Source: Astropecten irregularis (lineage: Eukaryota > Echinodermata > Asteroidea > Paxillosida > Astropectinidae). Taken from it: a stretch of DNA of 64,000 nucleotides. Position numbers and translations under genes: made by a program. Within the stretch, counting starts at the first letter, position 1. Every line of letters begins with the position of its first letter. Where the stretch lies: contig OZ020247.1 in the NCBI GenBank assembly GCA_963971285.1, positions 7,770,614 through 7,834,613 of the forward strand. Reading direction: 5' to 3'. The notes beneath the pieces were generated by a model. That model saw only the letters and a program-made list of their open reading frames with translations, was not told the DNA's origin and ran no database searches. Positions 44,801 to 51,668 of the stretch are shown piece after piece.

Positions 44801-47792
44801 GCAAAAGATGACACACAGAGTTATGTGTAACACCTGTGGTTGTGCAAGTCAAAGGAATTGATGTTAATCTAGCCCCTGGGATTTCATCCCATAGGACTGC
44901 TGTAGAAAATGGCATGTCTACCATGATTACATTAGGAAACTAATTAGAGAGGTAATGAGCGGTGCACACACAGGTCCAGAAGAGAGCGCTTATTTTATGT
45001 CAAACATCTAATTTTTAATTAAACAAAGTAGGCTAGATATCACAGACTAACCTGGGAGAATTTCATCAAAACAAGTTTCAATATTTACAAAATAAAATAA
45101 ATTATGTTTTACAGTTTGCACTGTTTTGCAATGTTTTCGCAGCTAGTGAAAAAGTTTATAATTATTTCGGATACTTAACCTGAGATTGGCAATGGCAGAC
45201 CAAATGTTGCAATTTTCTCTTGAAACAAATGCTGTTTTTTTTGAATGACAGCATTTCACTCAGAGAGAAATATTTCACGACAAATAACAATCAAATGTTC
45301 CAGTATGACTTTTTGTTACTTGGTAAATTTTCAAACCGAATCTTGGCAGTAATGGGTTTCTATCTACAGACCTAAATGCACCAATCCTACATAAAACATG
45401 ATCTAGACCACCTTGTAATAAAAAGTTTGCTAACCGAATATCCTCTTTCAATTATTCCCTCCCCCCCCCCCCCCCCCCCAAAAAAAGGAGGTATTACAAA
45501 TCACCCCATACAGACTCAATGGCTGGATGCATGCACAGATTCTTGGGCACAGTATACATGTTCTCAATAGGGGATGGCCGGGTACCTATTGTCAAACTAG
45601 TAAAAAAAAGGGAAGACCGAACAGGATCTTGTTCAGCTGTGTGGCTCAGATTGAATCAGCCGATATGTGCAGTCTGCCATCAAATCAAGGGCTTTTTCAA
45701 GGCTTTTTGTTTTCTTGACTCCTTCCGGCCTTGTGTTAACATTGTAAACTCAGCACTTTTGTGCAGACATGGGGCCCTCATGCTAAGAAAAAAAATGTGT
45801 TCTTACCAATAATAGTGCTTCAAGCAGAAGCTGTACCCCTACTATGGTAGGATTGTCCTACTTTTACAGTGTGTCAAGAAGTGTCTTATTAGACTTATGT
45901 CGGGTACAGTCCGCTTAGATGTGAAGTGTTAAATGTGCCCAGCTGTGTGTTACAAGAAATATGCAAAGTATAATCTTGTATTTATGATTTTATCCTTTAT
46001 ATTTAACACGATCCTAATAATAATAAATTTAATGTAGACTAACTTGCTAAAAAATCATTTTTTATATACATGCTATTTCTGGATTTTTTAAGCAATAAAA
46101 AAAAATTTACAAAAAAATTGAAAAGTTATTAGGAAAGGAAACATTTGAAATTTGGAATGCTTCCTGACCAAGCAAACTACACCAGACTAAAGTGTAGGCC
46201 TACACATGCTATAGATAGCAGAATTAGTCCAAGTACTTTTTAACTGACGGACTGGCTAGCATTACAGTAGGAAGTGCACTATTTGAATTGTTCCGAAAAT
46301 AAACTGTGAAATTTGTCATAGGCAAACAGGTGCTACAACAAGCAGCAACTACCAGCACCCCCCCCCCCCTCTCCCAACCCCTCTTCAGGAATTTTAAATG
46401 ACCCTAGTCTCGATGTCACTAATTTAAAGTTCTATTACTGGGATAGGCCAGTTTCACTTATCATATAAAGTGGAAAATTGCTTCAAAAGTTATTTTCAAC
46501 ATTGATAACTTTGTTAAAAACTGAGAGGCCTAGGCACCTATTTGTTTTTTATTCATACATGTAACCAAGGTAACACTTGTAATGCTCAGCCTAGATTAGA
46601 TACAACTACATTGATTCAACTCTTACCTTACATTAATTTTAAACATTTTCTTGCATGGGTCAGTGTAAATTTTGTAATATAACAATTCAGAAGAAAAAGA
46701 AATCAGGTACTTGTAAACAAAGAATTAATATAATGGGAAAGAATGCAGTACTTATAAAATTTAGGAAGTTTATAAAATATAATGAACTTCAATATTAGGT
46801 GATAGCACGTACTGGGGTAGCATAAGTGAGATTTTCAGTGGTTTTAACAATGATACACTTTGAATGCAGCGGTAGCAATTTTTCTCATAACGCCCTCTGT
46901 CAGTCATATAGGTCTGTGCATAAGTGATGGCCGTCAGTGGAATTCTTCCACAGACAATAAAACAAACCCTGTTAATATTCTTTATGGTCTTTTTGGAAAG
47001 AATTCCACTGATGACCATAACTTGTGCACAACTCTATGGAACCAACAGAGGGCGTTTTGAGCAAGATGGCCGCCGCTATATTGGAAGTGTACAATTTGTA
47101 GGTAAAAAGACCCTGTAAAACACACTTTCCAGATATGCTACCCAAGTTTTCCACACCTGAGATTGAAGTTTATCATAATTTGTGTCCAATAAGTTAACTC
47201 TTGGAGGATATAATCCTTTTTCCGTAATGGTCATCAGTGGAATTCTTTCCGTCTTTTTACCATGTACACTTTGACAGTTTAATTTAGGTTTAACCTGTGA
47301 AAACCGAAAAGCATTTAGCCTAGGCCTACTCAGAATAAACCGAATTTTGTCAGTTCAGTCCCATCGAGTTTGTGTACATACTGAGTGTAAAGTGTTGTCC
47401 GTGTACGGGACATCTTTCCATGGGGGTACCCCTCCAATAAAGTTTAATAAACCTCGGGCAGGTTAAAATTATTTCATTGAAGAAAGGTGCAGAAAATGAT
47501 AATGGCTACTGCATGTCATTGTCATTGCATCTCATGATCTAACAAAGAAATAGCTAAAAGATGGAGGTAGAAATAAACAGACTTTCAGCTCGCTCCTTGT
47601 CTTCAAAATTTTCAAATCAATATTTATGTCTACTCACGTGCTACATACAGACAGTGCACAGTGTGGAAAAGTTGGTGTGTACACATGTACATTGTACCTG
47701 TACGTAAAACCACATTGCACTGAATCACAGTCACACACTTTACTTACCATCTTTCGGAGTCCCTCCTCACCAACTTCGGTCAAAGCCGTCAT
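8744..47792 (-). CDS. SMTN: smoothelin-like protein gene, 5' part (3 coding exons seen, 3' end missing)
   Basis: Minus-strand gene assembled from exons 47792-47748, 22954-22715 and 8819-8744. Together they encode about 120 residues. The N-terminus (MTALTEVGEEGLRKM) runs into LEVCTDFTERRQIRAALREL, a smoothelin repeat. The second exon ends EEEMTKL and joins LHGTSDFNDRMQIRAAIREI then KKKKQ, a second repeat. Both junctions are phase 0 and fall where vertebrate smoothelin repeats are split, as I recall them. Smoothelins are actin-associated cytoskeletal proteins, best known in muscle, with N-terminal SMTN repeats and a C-terminal calponin-homology domain. That domain is not seen here; the last visible exon ends in phase 1, so the gene continues to lower coordinates. 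Introns are about 24.8 and 13.9 kb. SMTN versus SMTN-like paralogue cannot be decided. Family assignment is confident, gene extent is not. Confidence 0.82.
10151..10170. repeat. (cgtt)5 microsatellite
   Basis: Five uninterrupted cgtt units. Confidence 0.9.
11049..11433. mobile_element. inverted-repeat element built of GTCCACACTGGACT units, copy 1
   Basis: 385 bp with ends gccctgtccacactggact and the inverse of gccctgtccgccctggact. The unit gtccacactggact recurs at about 11054, 11130, 11233 and 11354. No coding capacity. A second copy is at 33297-33653. Confidence 0.65.
12144..12441. mobile_element. inverted-repeat element with AAGGCCTTTTCACAC ends, copy 1
   Basis: 298 bp; ends AAGGCCCTTTCACACTATC and the inverse of AAGGCCTTTTCACACTATC (one mismatch). 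Flanked by TA-containing sequence. It overlaps the longest open frame of the region, which is therefore not a gene. Confidence 0.65.
14121..14465 (+). mobile_element. TTAA-flanked MITE, family A, copy 2
   Basis: 345 bp with TTAA on both sides. It has the family A ends and a perfect 26-bp central palindrome at 14283-14308 (halves tttttgatctttt and its complement). Confidence 0.82.
14735..15112 (+). mobile_element. TTAA-flanked element related to family B
   Basis: 378 bp between TTAA copies, directly following family A copy 2 by 265 bp. The right part (gggttttcgctagtttctcgtgactcag region, 14980-15050) matches family B at 50745-50810. The left end AGGGAGCATATAG differs, so it may be a chimera or a diverged subfamily. 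Confidence 0.55.
15433..15767 (-). mobile_element. TTAA-flanked MITE, family A, copy 3 (inverted)
   Basis: 335 bp, inverted relative to copies 1 and 2, TTAA both sides. The central palindrome carries extra T bases (gatctttttttaaaagatc). Confidence 0.8.
16118..16360 (+). mobile_element. tRNA-derived SINE with (aat)n tail
   Basis: Box-A-like ggtggtccggttggtgagg and box-B-like ggatcgaatcccacc (about 16178) lie 50 bases apart as in a tRNA. A non-tRNA body follows and an (aat)n tract near 16338-16357. Confidence 0.55.
16438..16570. repeat. dispersed repeat with caacgtttcaactagcctg, copy 1
   Basis: Contains ggaaacaccatgtaat, tcgcacttctta and caacgtttcaactagcctgc followed by tagtcatcatcagg. The same words occur in order at 53040-53165. 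Confidence 0.5.
18387..18425. repeat. 39-bp imperfect palindrome with gcatgcatgcatgc core
   Basis: Arms ctcggtgc and gcaccgag enclose gcatgcatgcatgc. It lies in a locally GC-rich patch (18170-18440) inside smoothelin intron 2. Confidence 0.6.
19964..20105. repeat. fold-back element with GGGTCGATTTCAC ends
   Basis: 142 bp; ends ggggtcgatttcacaaa and the inverse of agggtcggatttcaccaaa. The core contains cctacg/cgtagg words. Confidence 0.6.
20759..21111 (+). mobile_element. TTAA-flanked MITE, family A, copy 4
   Basis: 353 bp, TTAA both sides, ends AGGTAATATCATACTTTGG and AGGTAGTATCATACTTTGG inverted, intact central palindrome. One of the best preserved copies. Confidence 0.83.
21995..22170. 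repeat. gatcctgctaggatc dispersed repeat, fold-back form
   Basis: Left arm: aactgctcatca, aatgacctgaaatatataaa, ttggagttaggagggcctga. Right arm: inverted gtcaggccctccttactcc with gatcctgctagga. Pieces recur at 3818-3880, 5385-5490, 17245-17345, 28607-28665, 31385-31600 and 48785-48905. Confidence 0.6.
22715..22954 (-). CDS. SMTN: smoothelin-like exon with first SMTN repeat
   Basis: An 80-codon exon, phase 0 at both ends. The acceptor is a T-rich tract ending gaacag; the donor is actg|gtgagt. The first 21 residues form the smoothelin repeat core (DFTERRQIRAALREL). A His/Asn/Ser-rich linker follows, then a charged helix-like end (ELDKKLQEM, TTEEEMTKL) that starts the second repeat. GC content is clearly higher than in the flanking introns. 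The reverse strand is also open here, but that is a shadow of this exon. Confidence 0.85.
24566..24928 (-). mobile_element. TTAA-flanked MITE, family A, copy 5 (inverted)
   Basis: 363 bp, inverted, TTAA both sides. The left end has a small insertion (aggaagtaggcccatcatac) relative to the family. Confidence 0.8.
25290..25715. repeat. direct tandem duplication, two units of about 210-220 bp
   Basis: tttaatga...aaagtattttgaattgaattg, aacaaaaagtcaaaaactgt, cacattttgacaaaaaa and ggcaacctt occur twice in order, shifted by 209-221 bases. The second unit has a short insertion (atcacaatgaaata). (gaatt)n tracts sit in both units. Confidence 0.85.
25737..25980. repeat. fold-back type element, cataaaactgttaagca arms
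   Basis: About 244 bp. The arms share tcataaaactgttaagca. The right end (aaattggtccctga) resembles the ggaccaatttcat terminus of related elements; the left end is degraded. Confidence 0.5.
26686..26873. mobile_element. inverted-repeat element, aatagcgcYcgcactt ends, copy 1
   Basis: About 188 bp. The left end (aatagtgcaccgcacttgcg) and right end (gtcattagtgcagagcgcc) are imperfect inverses. A homologous copy lies at 59641-59787. It includes a TG/CA-rich centre. Confidence 0.5.
27376..27551. repeat. fold-back type element with GGGCC.AATTTC ends, copy 1
   Basis: 176 bp; left agggccgaatttcaacg, right inverse of tgggcccaattccatggc. The interior matches 62028-62173 when inverted (ctctgctta, gtagaa, tatttcatggatt, caactaaggat). 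Confidence 0.6.
28168..28519 (+). mobile_element. TTAA-flanked MITE, family A, copy 6
   Basis: 352 bp, TTAA both sides; right end lacks three bases of the usual terminus (gtatgactacct). Confidence 0.8.
29495..29828. repeat. degenerate tandem repeat, about 30-bp unit (tcctctggttctgtttagaa type)
   Basis: tctggttctgtttagaaccc and related tctttccagaacctttcttt units recur about eight times, with a non-repeat interval in the middle. It abuts the family C MITE at 29831. Confidence 0.6.
29831..30238 (+). mobile_element. TTAA-type MITE, family C
   Basis: 408 bp. Ends AGGGTGGCCGCAAT and the inverse of AGGGTGGCTGCAAT; left flank TTAA, right flank ATAA (one mismatch). Another AGG-terminated element of the same general type. 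Confidence 0.55.
31240..31345 (-). mobile_element. tRNA-derived SINE head (inverted)
   Basis: On the minus strand, agcctggtggtctaactagt leads to gtgggttcaaatcccacctg, a box-A/box-B pair. The stems do not form a functional tRNA. Likely a SINE head. Confidence 0.5.
32281..32377. repeat. 97-bp near-perfect hairpin (fold-back element)
   Basis: Two 45-bp arms, one mismatch, around a 7-bp loop (aaatttc). Arms begin gatttcacgaaactttacgc and contain repeated cgtaag/cttacg words. The outer ends (cgatttcac...gtgaaatcgggc) resemble those of the fold-backs at 19964 and 33035. Confidence 0.85.
33035..33181. repeat. fold-back element with reiterated gcgacgcgtc core
   Basis: 147 bp; ends gggccgatttcataaagct and the inverse of ggggctgatttcatcaaact. 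The inside repeats gcgacgcgtc-like words in both orientations. Confidence 0.65.
33297..33653. mobile_element. inverted-repeat element built of GTCCACACTGGACT units, copy 2
   Basis: Aligns throughout with 11049-11433 (shared aatgggcaaatatta, tgtcaatactagactc, agcgtcttggtaa words) in the same orientation. The ends are more decayed. A further fragment with agtccagtgcggac is at 38580. Confidence 0.6.
34108..34345 (+). mobile_element. degraded non-LTR retrotransposon remnant
   Basis: Pieces WTEWECLNILRTGTG and TCICGIEPQTMEQRLLQCP, separated by stops and a frame change, resemble the 'LNRLRTG...C.CG...QT..H.L..CP' tail after reverse transcriptase in several non-LTR elements. Heavily mutated. Confidence 0.6.
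34598..34826. mobile_element. inverted-repeat element with AAGGCCTTTTCACAC ends, copy 2
   Basis: Shares cccaagatt, caacccttttcaca, ataagtttcaa, gggtaggatggc and gtgtcgtatga in order with the inverse of 12144-12441. More diverged, opposite orientation. Confidence 0.55.
36255..37110. repeat. degenerate minisatellite, gtgaagatcaagcctgggcaccaaggcaat type
   Basis: Words gaagatcaag, ctttgggcacc, caaggcaatt, ggccaggggcac and ctgcctctgtgaa recur many times with irregular spacing. The MITE at 36661-36897 interrupts it. A short outlier with ccaggggcaccgaggcaag is at about 3635. Confidence 0.6.
36661..36897. mobile_element. MITE inserted in a minisatellite
   Basis: 237 bp with inverted ends AGGGCGTTTTCGAAACG, continuing into GGCTCAGGCTCC-like repeats on both arms. 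Flanks are TTA and AAG, so a TTAA target is possible but not clean. It splits the minisatellite at 36255-37110. Confidence 0.65.
38046..38117 (+). mobile_element. tRNA-like sequence, probable SINE head rather than tRNA gene
   Basis: tggctcagttggtagagc is a perfect D arm and box A; ggttcgaatct is box B. The acceptor stem does not pair, the T stem has a mismatch and base 33 would be C, so a working tRNA is unlikely. Confidence 0.55.
39945..40360. repeat. ggagagtgatttgcagctctcc repeat cluster
   Basis: Four or more copies in both orientations of ggagagtga and tcactctcc, joined by gttgatttaaggag. No coding meaning seen. Confidence 0.45.
42001..42165. repeat. acatgt microsatellite patch
   Basis: Runs of tacatgtacatgt and variants. 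Shorter runs of the same word are scattered through the whole window. Confidence 0.7.
42988..43282. mobile_element. short DNA element with 10-bp target duplication
   Basis: 295 bp. Ends AGGCGCGGTTCTA and its inverse, with TAGCCCCCC tracts inside. It is flanked by identical gctgtgaatc (42978-42987 and 43283-43292). A 9-11-bp duplication suggests a Mutator-like non-autonomous element. The perfect duplication suggests recent insertion. Confidence 0.75.
45461..45479. repeat. poly-C tract
   Basis: About 19 C in a row followed by an A run; assembly or sequencing length may be unreliable here. Confidence 0.8.
46858..46950 (-). mobile_element. hAT-like MITE, truncated inverted copy
   Basis: About 93 bp resembling the first third of the element at 46995, in opposite orientation (ggaagaattccactgacggc on the minus strand, then cagagggcg). 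It lies 45 bp from the complete copy. Confidence 0.65.
46995..47250 (+). mobile_element. hAT-like MITE, complete, with 8-bp target duplication
   Basis: 256 bp with perfect 24-bp terminal inverted repeats starting GGAAAGAATTCC, flanked by identical 8-bp gtcttttt at 46987-46994 and 47251-47258. An 8-bp duplication is typical of the hAT superfamily. No coding capacity. Confidence 0.8.
47748..47792 (-). CDS. SMTN: smoothelin-like, first coding exon
   Basis: Fifteen codons from ATG at 47792 to a consensus donor (atg|gtaagt, exon end 47748), phase 0. The peptide MTALTEVGEEGLRKM has the acidic 'EEGLRK' pattern seen just before the first smoothelin repeat in this family. A pyrimidine-rich tract ending in CAG at 47804-47802 lies just 5' of the ATG, so the exon may begin at 47801 after an upstream non-coding exon, which I could not locate. 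Confidence 0.75.
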
Positions 47793-48294
47793 TTTGAGCT
47801 CCTGAAAAACAGCTAGAAATCTCTCTGTGTGAATTCCTGTAAAGTCCACAGACGATGTTTTATCATATCCCAATCCTCGTTGCTTCTGGTAGTTCACTGT
47901 CTTCCAAAAAAACACAGCAAGTAAAGGGAAAATCTACAGATTGTTCGTTGAAAATCGTGCACAAAATGACTCAGTTCAGTGGTCAATCTTTCACTGTGAT
48001 ATGCATTGTGTACATTTACGTCTGGGTACAGTGTTCACGTGTGATTGTTGTACTAACTTGTAAGGTATTCTTATGCAAATTTGGTTCGTACCATTTTTGA
48101 GGTCTGAGAATTGAGTCTGGTAAATTAACTCAATCTGTCTAAGATGCTGTTTGCTTAGATTCTTTAAGAGTGAAAAATAAAAATGTGTTACTCTGTATAA
48201 TTTTGATGACAAATGAGTACTTTATGCAGAGTTACCTCTACAATTCATTTTTTGTTTGTTTAAGCTTTAATGTTAAAAAGAAATATTACCCCTG

Positions 48295-48621
48295 TTGATT
48301 AGTCGAATAGTCGAAGGGGGAGTGGTTTTAAAGGATACCAAAAAGTTCAACGACCTAAAAGTTGGAGACACTGCATGTTGCGAGGTCCTATCTAATCCTG
48401 CAGTGACGACATTGTTCTCAGAAAATGACACGAACATGATTATTGACTCCACTGGACAAAGATTATCTTTCTCAACATGTGTCCTTAACCAAGGAGGTAT
48501 GGACAAACCATCTACCGTAGAATTTCCCTCCAAATATTATCAGTTGGAGTCATTGTTAATGGAAAAATTGCAATTAACTATTGGAAATGTCTGTTCTTTG
48601 TTCGTTAGCTTTCATCACTAG
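48295..48621 (+). other. unassigned open frame in the divergent intergenic region
   Basis: A frame open for about 108 codons without an ATG at its 5' end. It reads with plausible protein composition (KFNDLKVGDTACCEV, NTNMIIDSTG-like stretch, LSFSTCVLNQGG) and has a possible donor (gag|gtatgg) at 48498, so it could be one exon or a decayed gene piece. I recognise no family. It could also be chance. No partner exon was found. Confidence 0.2.
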
Positions 48622-49200
48622 TTGTTGTTTTTCATCAGTCTGCCACTGGAATAAATTTTCCACAAAAAAGACCGCTAATAAACATTTTAAAAAAATAAAG
48701 TCAGGGTTGGTTGGAAAACCCATATTGCTAAAATGAAAATGCTAAATATAAGTGAAATAAATAGTCTTAAAAGTGCTACTAATCAAACTGCTGCATACTG
48801 CTTATCAACCAAGATAACAACCTGAAGTAATAATTATGTAATGCTCAGAGTTGGGATGTCCTGACGTTTCGATTCTAGCAGCAGGATCTCTCTCATCAAA
48901 AGCTTAAAGGCGAATCCATGCAGTATCTTACTCAAAGCCTAAAAGGCCTTTGACCTATTAATTTGTAGATCCCGAAACGTCAGTCCCCGGGCCCCTGACT
49001 CAGACTGAGCAAAGAGCTCTAGCGTTAAGTCTTCCAATTACGTATGTTTGTAAACAGTATTATGGTTGTTCTTTTTTAAGTGCTAATTAATCCCCCTCAA
49101 TGATTCACAACACGCCCCCTCCCCCAATTTTTTCAGCTGATAATACAATGACGTTGTATAACCCGCATCTGTTAAAGCATGGAGATACCTCCATGGTTAA

Positions 49201-49520
49201 AGGTAATATCATGCTTTGCTTTTTGTCAAAGAAATACAGATCCATTGGCAAAAATATCAGCCTAGGGAAGATATAGTAACAGTCATCTGTGAAAATTTCA
49301 GTCCCGAACGTTGCTCACTTTTTGAGAAAACAGTGAAAACGGCCACAATTATTTTGGTCAATGGTAAAAATGGTTTTACCCTTTTCTTGATAAATACAGC
49401 ATTTCAGGCAGAAAAATGTCACGATGTTTCCACCAGCACGGCGTCATCTTTATACTCTGTAAGGTAAATCTGTGAAGATTTCTGTTTTTTGGTACGGTGT
49501 GCTACAATGATACTATACCT
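49201..49520 (+). mobile_element. TTAA-flanked MITE, family A, copy 7
   Basis: 320 bp, TTAA both sides. The centre is altered: the gatcttttaaaagatc core is deleted or replaced. Confidence 0.75.
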
Positions 49521-49807
49521 TTAAGGCCATCTCGTTCCTGAACTCGACATGCATGGGTGTTAATCCCGGGTGTTTATTTCACGACGTATTCTGATCCCTC
49601 TTTCTTTATTGTTATCATCAAGATACTTTTTCTTCAACAAACGAAACTCACTAAAGCTGACAGACCGAGGAAAGTTTGTGAATAGGTGTTAACTGTTATG
49701 TGATAATTAGAATCACTTTCTGCGTAGACCGTAAAAAAAAAAATCCTCAAAAAAGTTCTGCAACTCAAGTTTGAGGGATGATATATCAAAAGATACTGAT
49801 CCCTTAA

Positions 49808-50025
49808 AAGTGGTATCATACTTTGGTAGCATACCAAAACAGAGAAAAGACTTCAAAAATACAGTTGTCGTTTTTCACTGTTTTCTCAAAAAGGCGGCAA
49901 CGTATGGGTCTGAAATTTTCACAGATGATGACTGTTACTGTATCTTCCTTGATATTTTTGCCTATGAATCTGTATATTATTTCTTTGAAAAAAAAAACCA
50001 AAGTTATAGGCCTATCATATGACCT
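49808..50025 (-). mobile_element. TTAA-flanked MITE, family A, copy 8 (inverted, internally deleted)
   Basis: 218 bp, inverted, TTAA both sides. About 140 bp of the interior, including the central palindrome, are missing compared with full copies, yet both ends and the target duplication remain. Confidence 0.72.
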
Positions 50026-50523
50026 TTAAACGTGACTTGCAGAACCTTTTTGAGGAGTTTTAGTATAGCCACGCGCTCTTTGCGATGGTCGCGCAACCTT
50101 TGGTCCGACGAAGATGGGACGTGATACGGCCGGCCGGTCGCCTCAGCAATCCCGTATAAAAAAGCCGCTCAATTCCCGGTCCACACTGCAGGGTCATTTC
50201 AAGTTCAATCATTATGGTTCAATAATTTCTCCATGGTTCAAATTACTTGCCATAGCGATGTTATGCCACACGTATAATAAGTGCAATCAGTTTATTTTAA
50301 TTATACAAGAATTCTTCATGATATCCCATATCAAGTATAACGTGTGATCATTATTCACGCAGTGGATGGACATGCCCTCGGGCGACATAACTATTTTGAT
50401 AATTTTATGATTTTCTCCCACGGGCAAGATTCCTGGGTATTGTGTTCTTTTGTTTTGTTTGCCCGATTGAATTGTTTCTTTTTCAATAATTGATATTTTT
50501 GTCATTTTTTATAGGCTAATTAA

Positions 50524-50885
50524 AGGGAGGGTACAGAATTGGTAAGACAAAACACACTTCATAATCACAGATTCACATAAAACTTACACAGTATAATGGT
50601 GATGATAGGAGAAAACATCCCATGAAATGTTTTTGTCTGAAATGCCATATTCGTTGAGAAATAAATGAAACTATTTTCCTATTGGAATAAATCGCTTCGA
50701 AGCGTTTTATTCATTCGTTGAAATATGTACAGTTCTCCGTACACGGGTTTTCACTATTTTCTCGTGACCCAGATGGCTGATTGACCTCAAACTTCTACAG
50801 GTTTTTCAGGTATATGATGGATTACATAATGTGCTTTCACTGTCAGCAACGGTTTTGTCGCAAACACCAGTTCTGTACCATCCCT
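50524..50885 (+). mobile_element. TTAA-flanked MITE, family B, sharing its right TTAA with family A copy 9
   Basis: 362 bp. Ends are AGGGAGGGTACAGAATTGG and the inverse of AGGGATGGTACAGAACTGG. The centre holds a perfect palindrome, cgcttcgaagcg. The right TTAA (50886-50889) is also the left TTAA of the next element. Architecture matches family A although the sequence differs. Confidence 0.72.
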
Positions 50886-50889
50886 TTAA

Positions 50890-51244
50890 AGGTAGTTTCA
50901 TACTTTGGTTTTTGTCAAAGAAGTACAGATTCATGGGCAAAAATATAAGGAAGATACAATCACAGTCATCTGTGAAAATTTCAGTCCCATACGGTGCCCA
51001 CTTTTTGAGAAAATCGTGAAAAAACGGCCACAGTACTTTTTAAGTATTTTCTCTTTTATTTTTGATCTTTTAAAAAGATCAAAAGGATTTTCGGTCGTTG
51101 TTATACTAATTTCTGGATAAATTATACCATTTCAGGTGGAAACATTTTAACGGTATGTTTCTACCACCACCATAATCATTTCTTCATACCCTAAAAGTTA
51201 TATGTAAATCTGTGAAAATTTATGTTTTGGTTTCTTACCAAACT
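50890..51244 (+). mobile_element. TTAA-flanked MITE, family A, copy 9
   Basis: 355 bp, TTAA both sides. The right terminus has lost about 12 bases (ttaccaaact instead of accaaagtatgatactacct). It lies about 300 bp upstream of the ANKRD13 start codon. Confidence 0.75.
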
Positions 51245-51320
51245 TTAAATAATGCGTTTTCACCCCAAATTAATTTCGACTGCCGTTCTATTGGTTTTAC
51301 ATGTGTTCATGTTTATGACA

Positions 51321-51344
51321 CAGAGCCGTAAATTTACGGCTCTG
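51321..51344. promoter_or_regulatory. 24-bp perfect palindrome upstream of ANKRD13
   Basis: cagagccgtaaa is followed directly by its exact reverse complement, 208 bases upstream of the ATG. It could be a dimeric factor site or a remnant of a fold-back element. Sequence alone does not separate these. Confidence 0.4.
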
Positions 51345-51432
51345 ATTATGACACACACCACGCCCTCTAAAATTGCTGAGATTTTTTCTTCCAACTGTTG
51401 AGGGCGCTGTTGCGAATTCATCGGAGGCTCAA

Positions 51433-51445
51433 TTCCCGGAAGCGT
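51433..51445 (+). promoter_or_regulatory. ETS-like site in ANKRD13 proximal promoter
   Basis: The stretch ttcccggaagcgt contains CCGGAAG, the ETS-family core common in TATA-less promoters, about 110 bases upstream of the start codon. No TATA box is evident. A transcription start nearby is inferred. Confidence 0.3.
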
Positions 51446-51551
51446 ATTGTCATATTTATGTCATAAAAAACACAAGAATCGTCAGATGAAATGTTTTTCT
51501 AACACTCTTAGGCACAATTTTATGTAGTTGGAAAACGACGGTTTAGTTATC

Positions 51552-51668
51552 ATGGCAGAATCAGGAAAGACGAATAGTGGATCTTTGGAGAAACTCTTCC
51601 CAATTCACTGGGCGGTGTGGCAAAATGACATCGGTAAATTGAGCAGATTGCTCGAGTCATCAGCACAG
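51552..51668 (+). CDS. ANKRD13: ANKRD13 exon 1 (start codon, first ankyrin-like helix pair)
   Basis: Thirty-nine codons ending at acag|gtaaaa, phase 0. [19 protein letters not shown] is the first ankyrin-type helical pair, matching the 'PLH..VW.ND...L' N-terminus of the family. Confidence 0.92.

Larger units (their letters stand above)
22955..47747 (-). other. intron 1 of the smoothelin-like gene (about 24.8 kb)
   Basis: Bounded by donor atg|gtaagt at 47747 and acceptor gaacag at 22955. It is filled with repeats, MITEs, a minisatellite, SINE pieces and a LINE remnant, listed separately. GC-rich CpG-containing patches at about 23690-24340, 41460-41560 and 42300-42660 stand out and could be promoters or enhancers, but no feature proves it. 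No second gene was recognised inside. Confidence 0.65.
47802..51551. other. divergent intergenic region between smoothelin-like gene and ANKRD13
   Basis: About 3.75 kb separates the two start codons, which point away from each other. The 5' UTRs and any non-coding first exon must lie here. It contains an unassigned open frame (48295-48621), four TTAA-flanked MITEs (49201-51244), a TTTAC-type palindrome at 51321 and a short proximal promoter candidate upstream of 51552. Confidence 0.6.
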
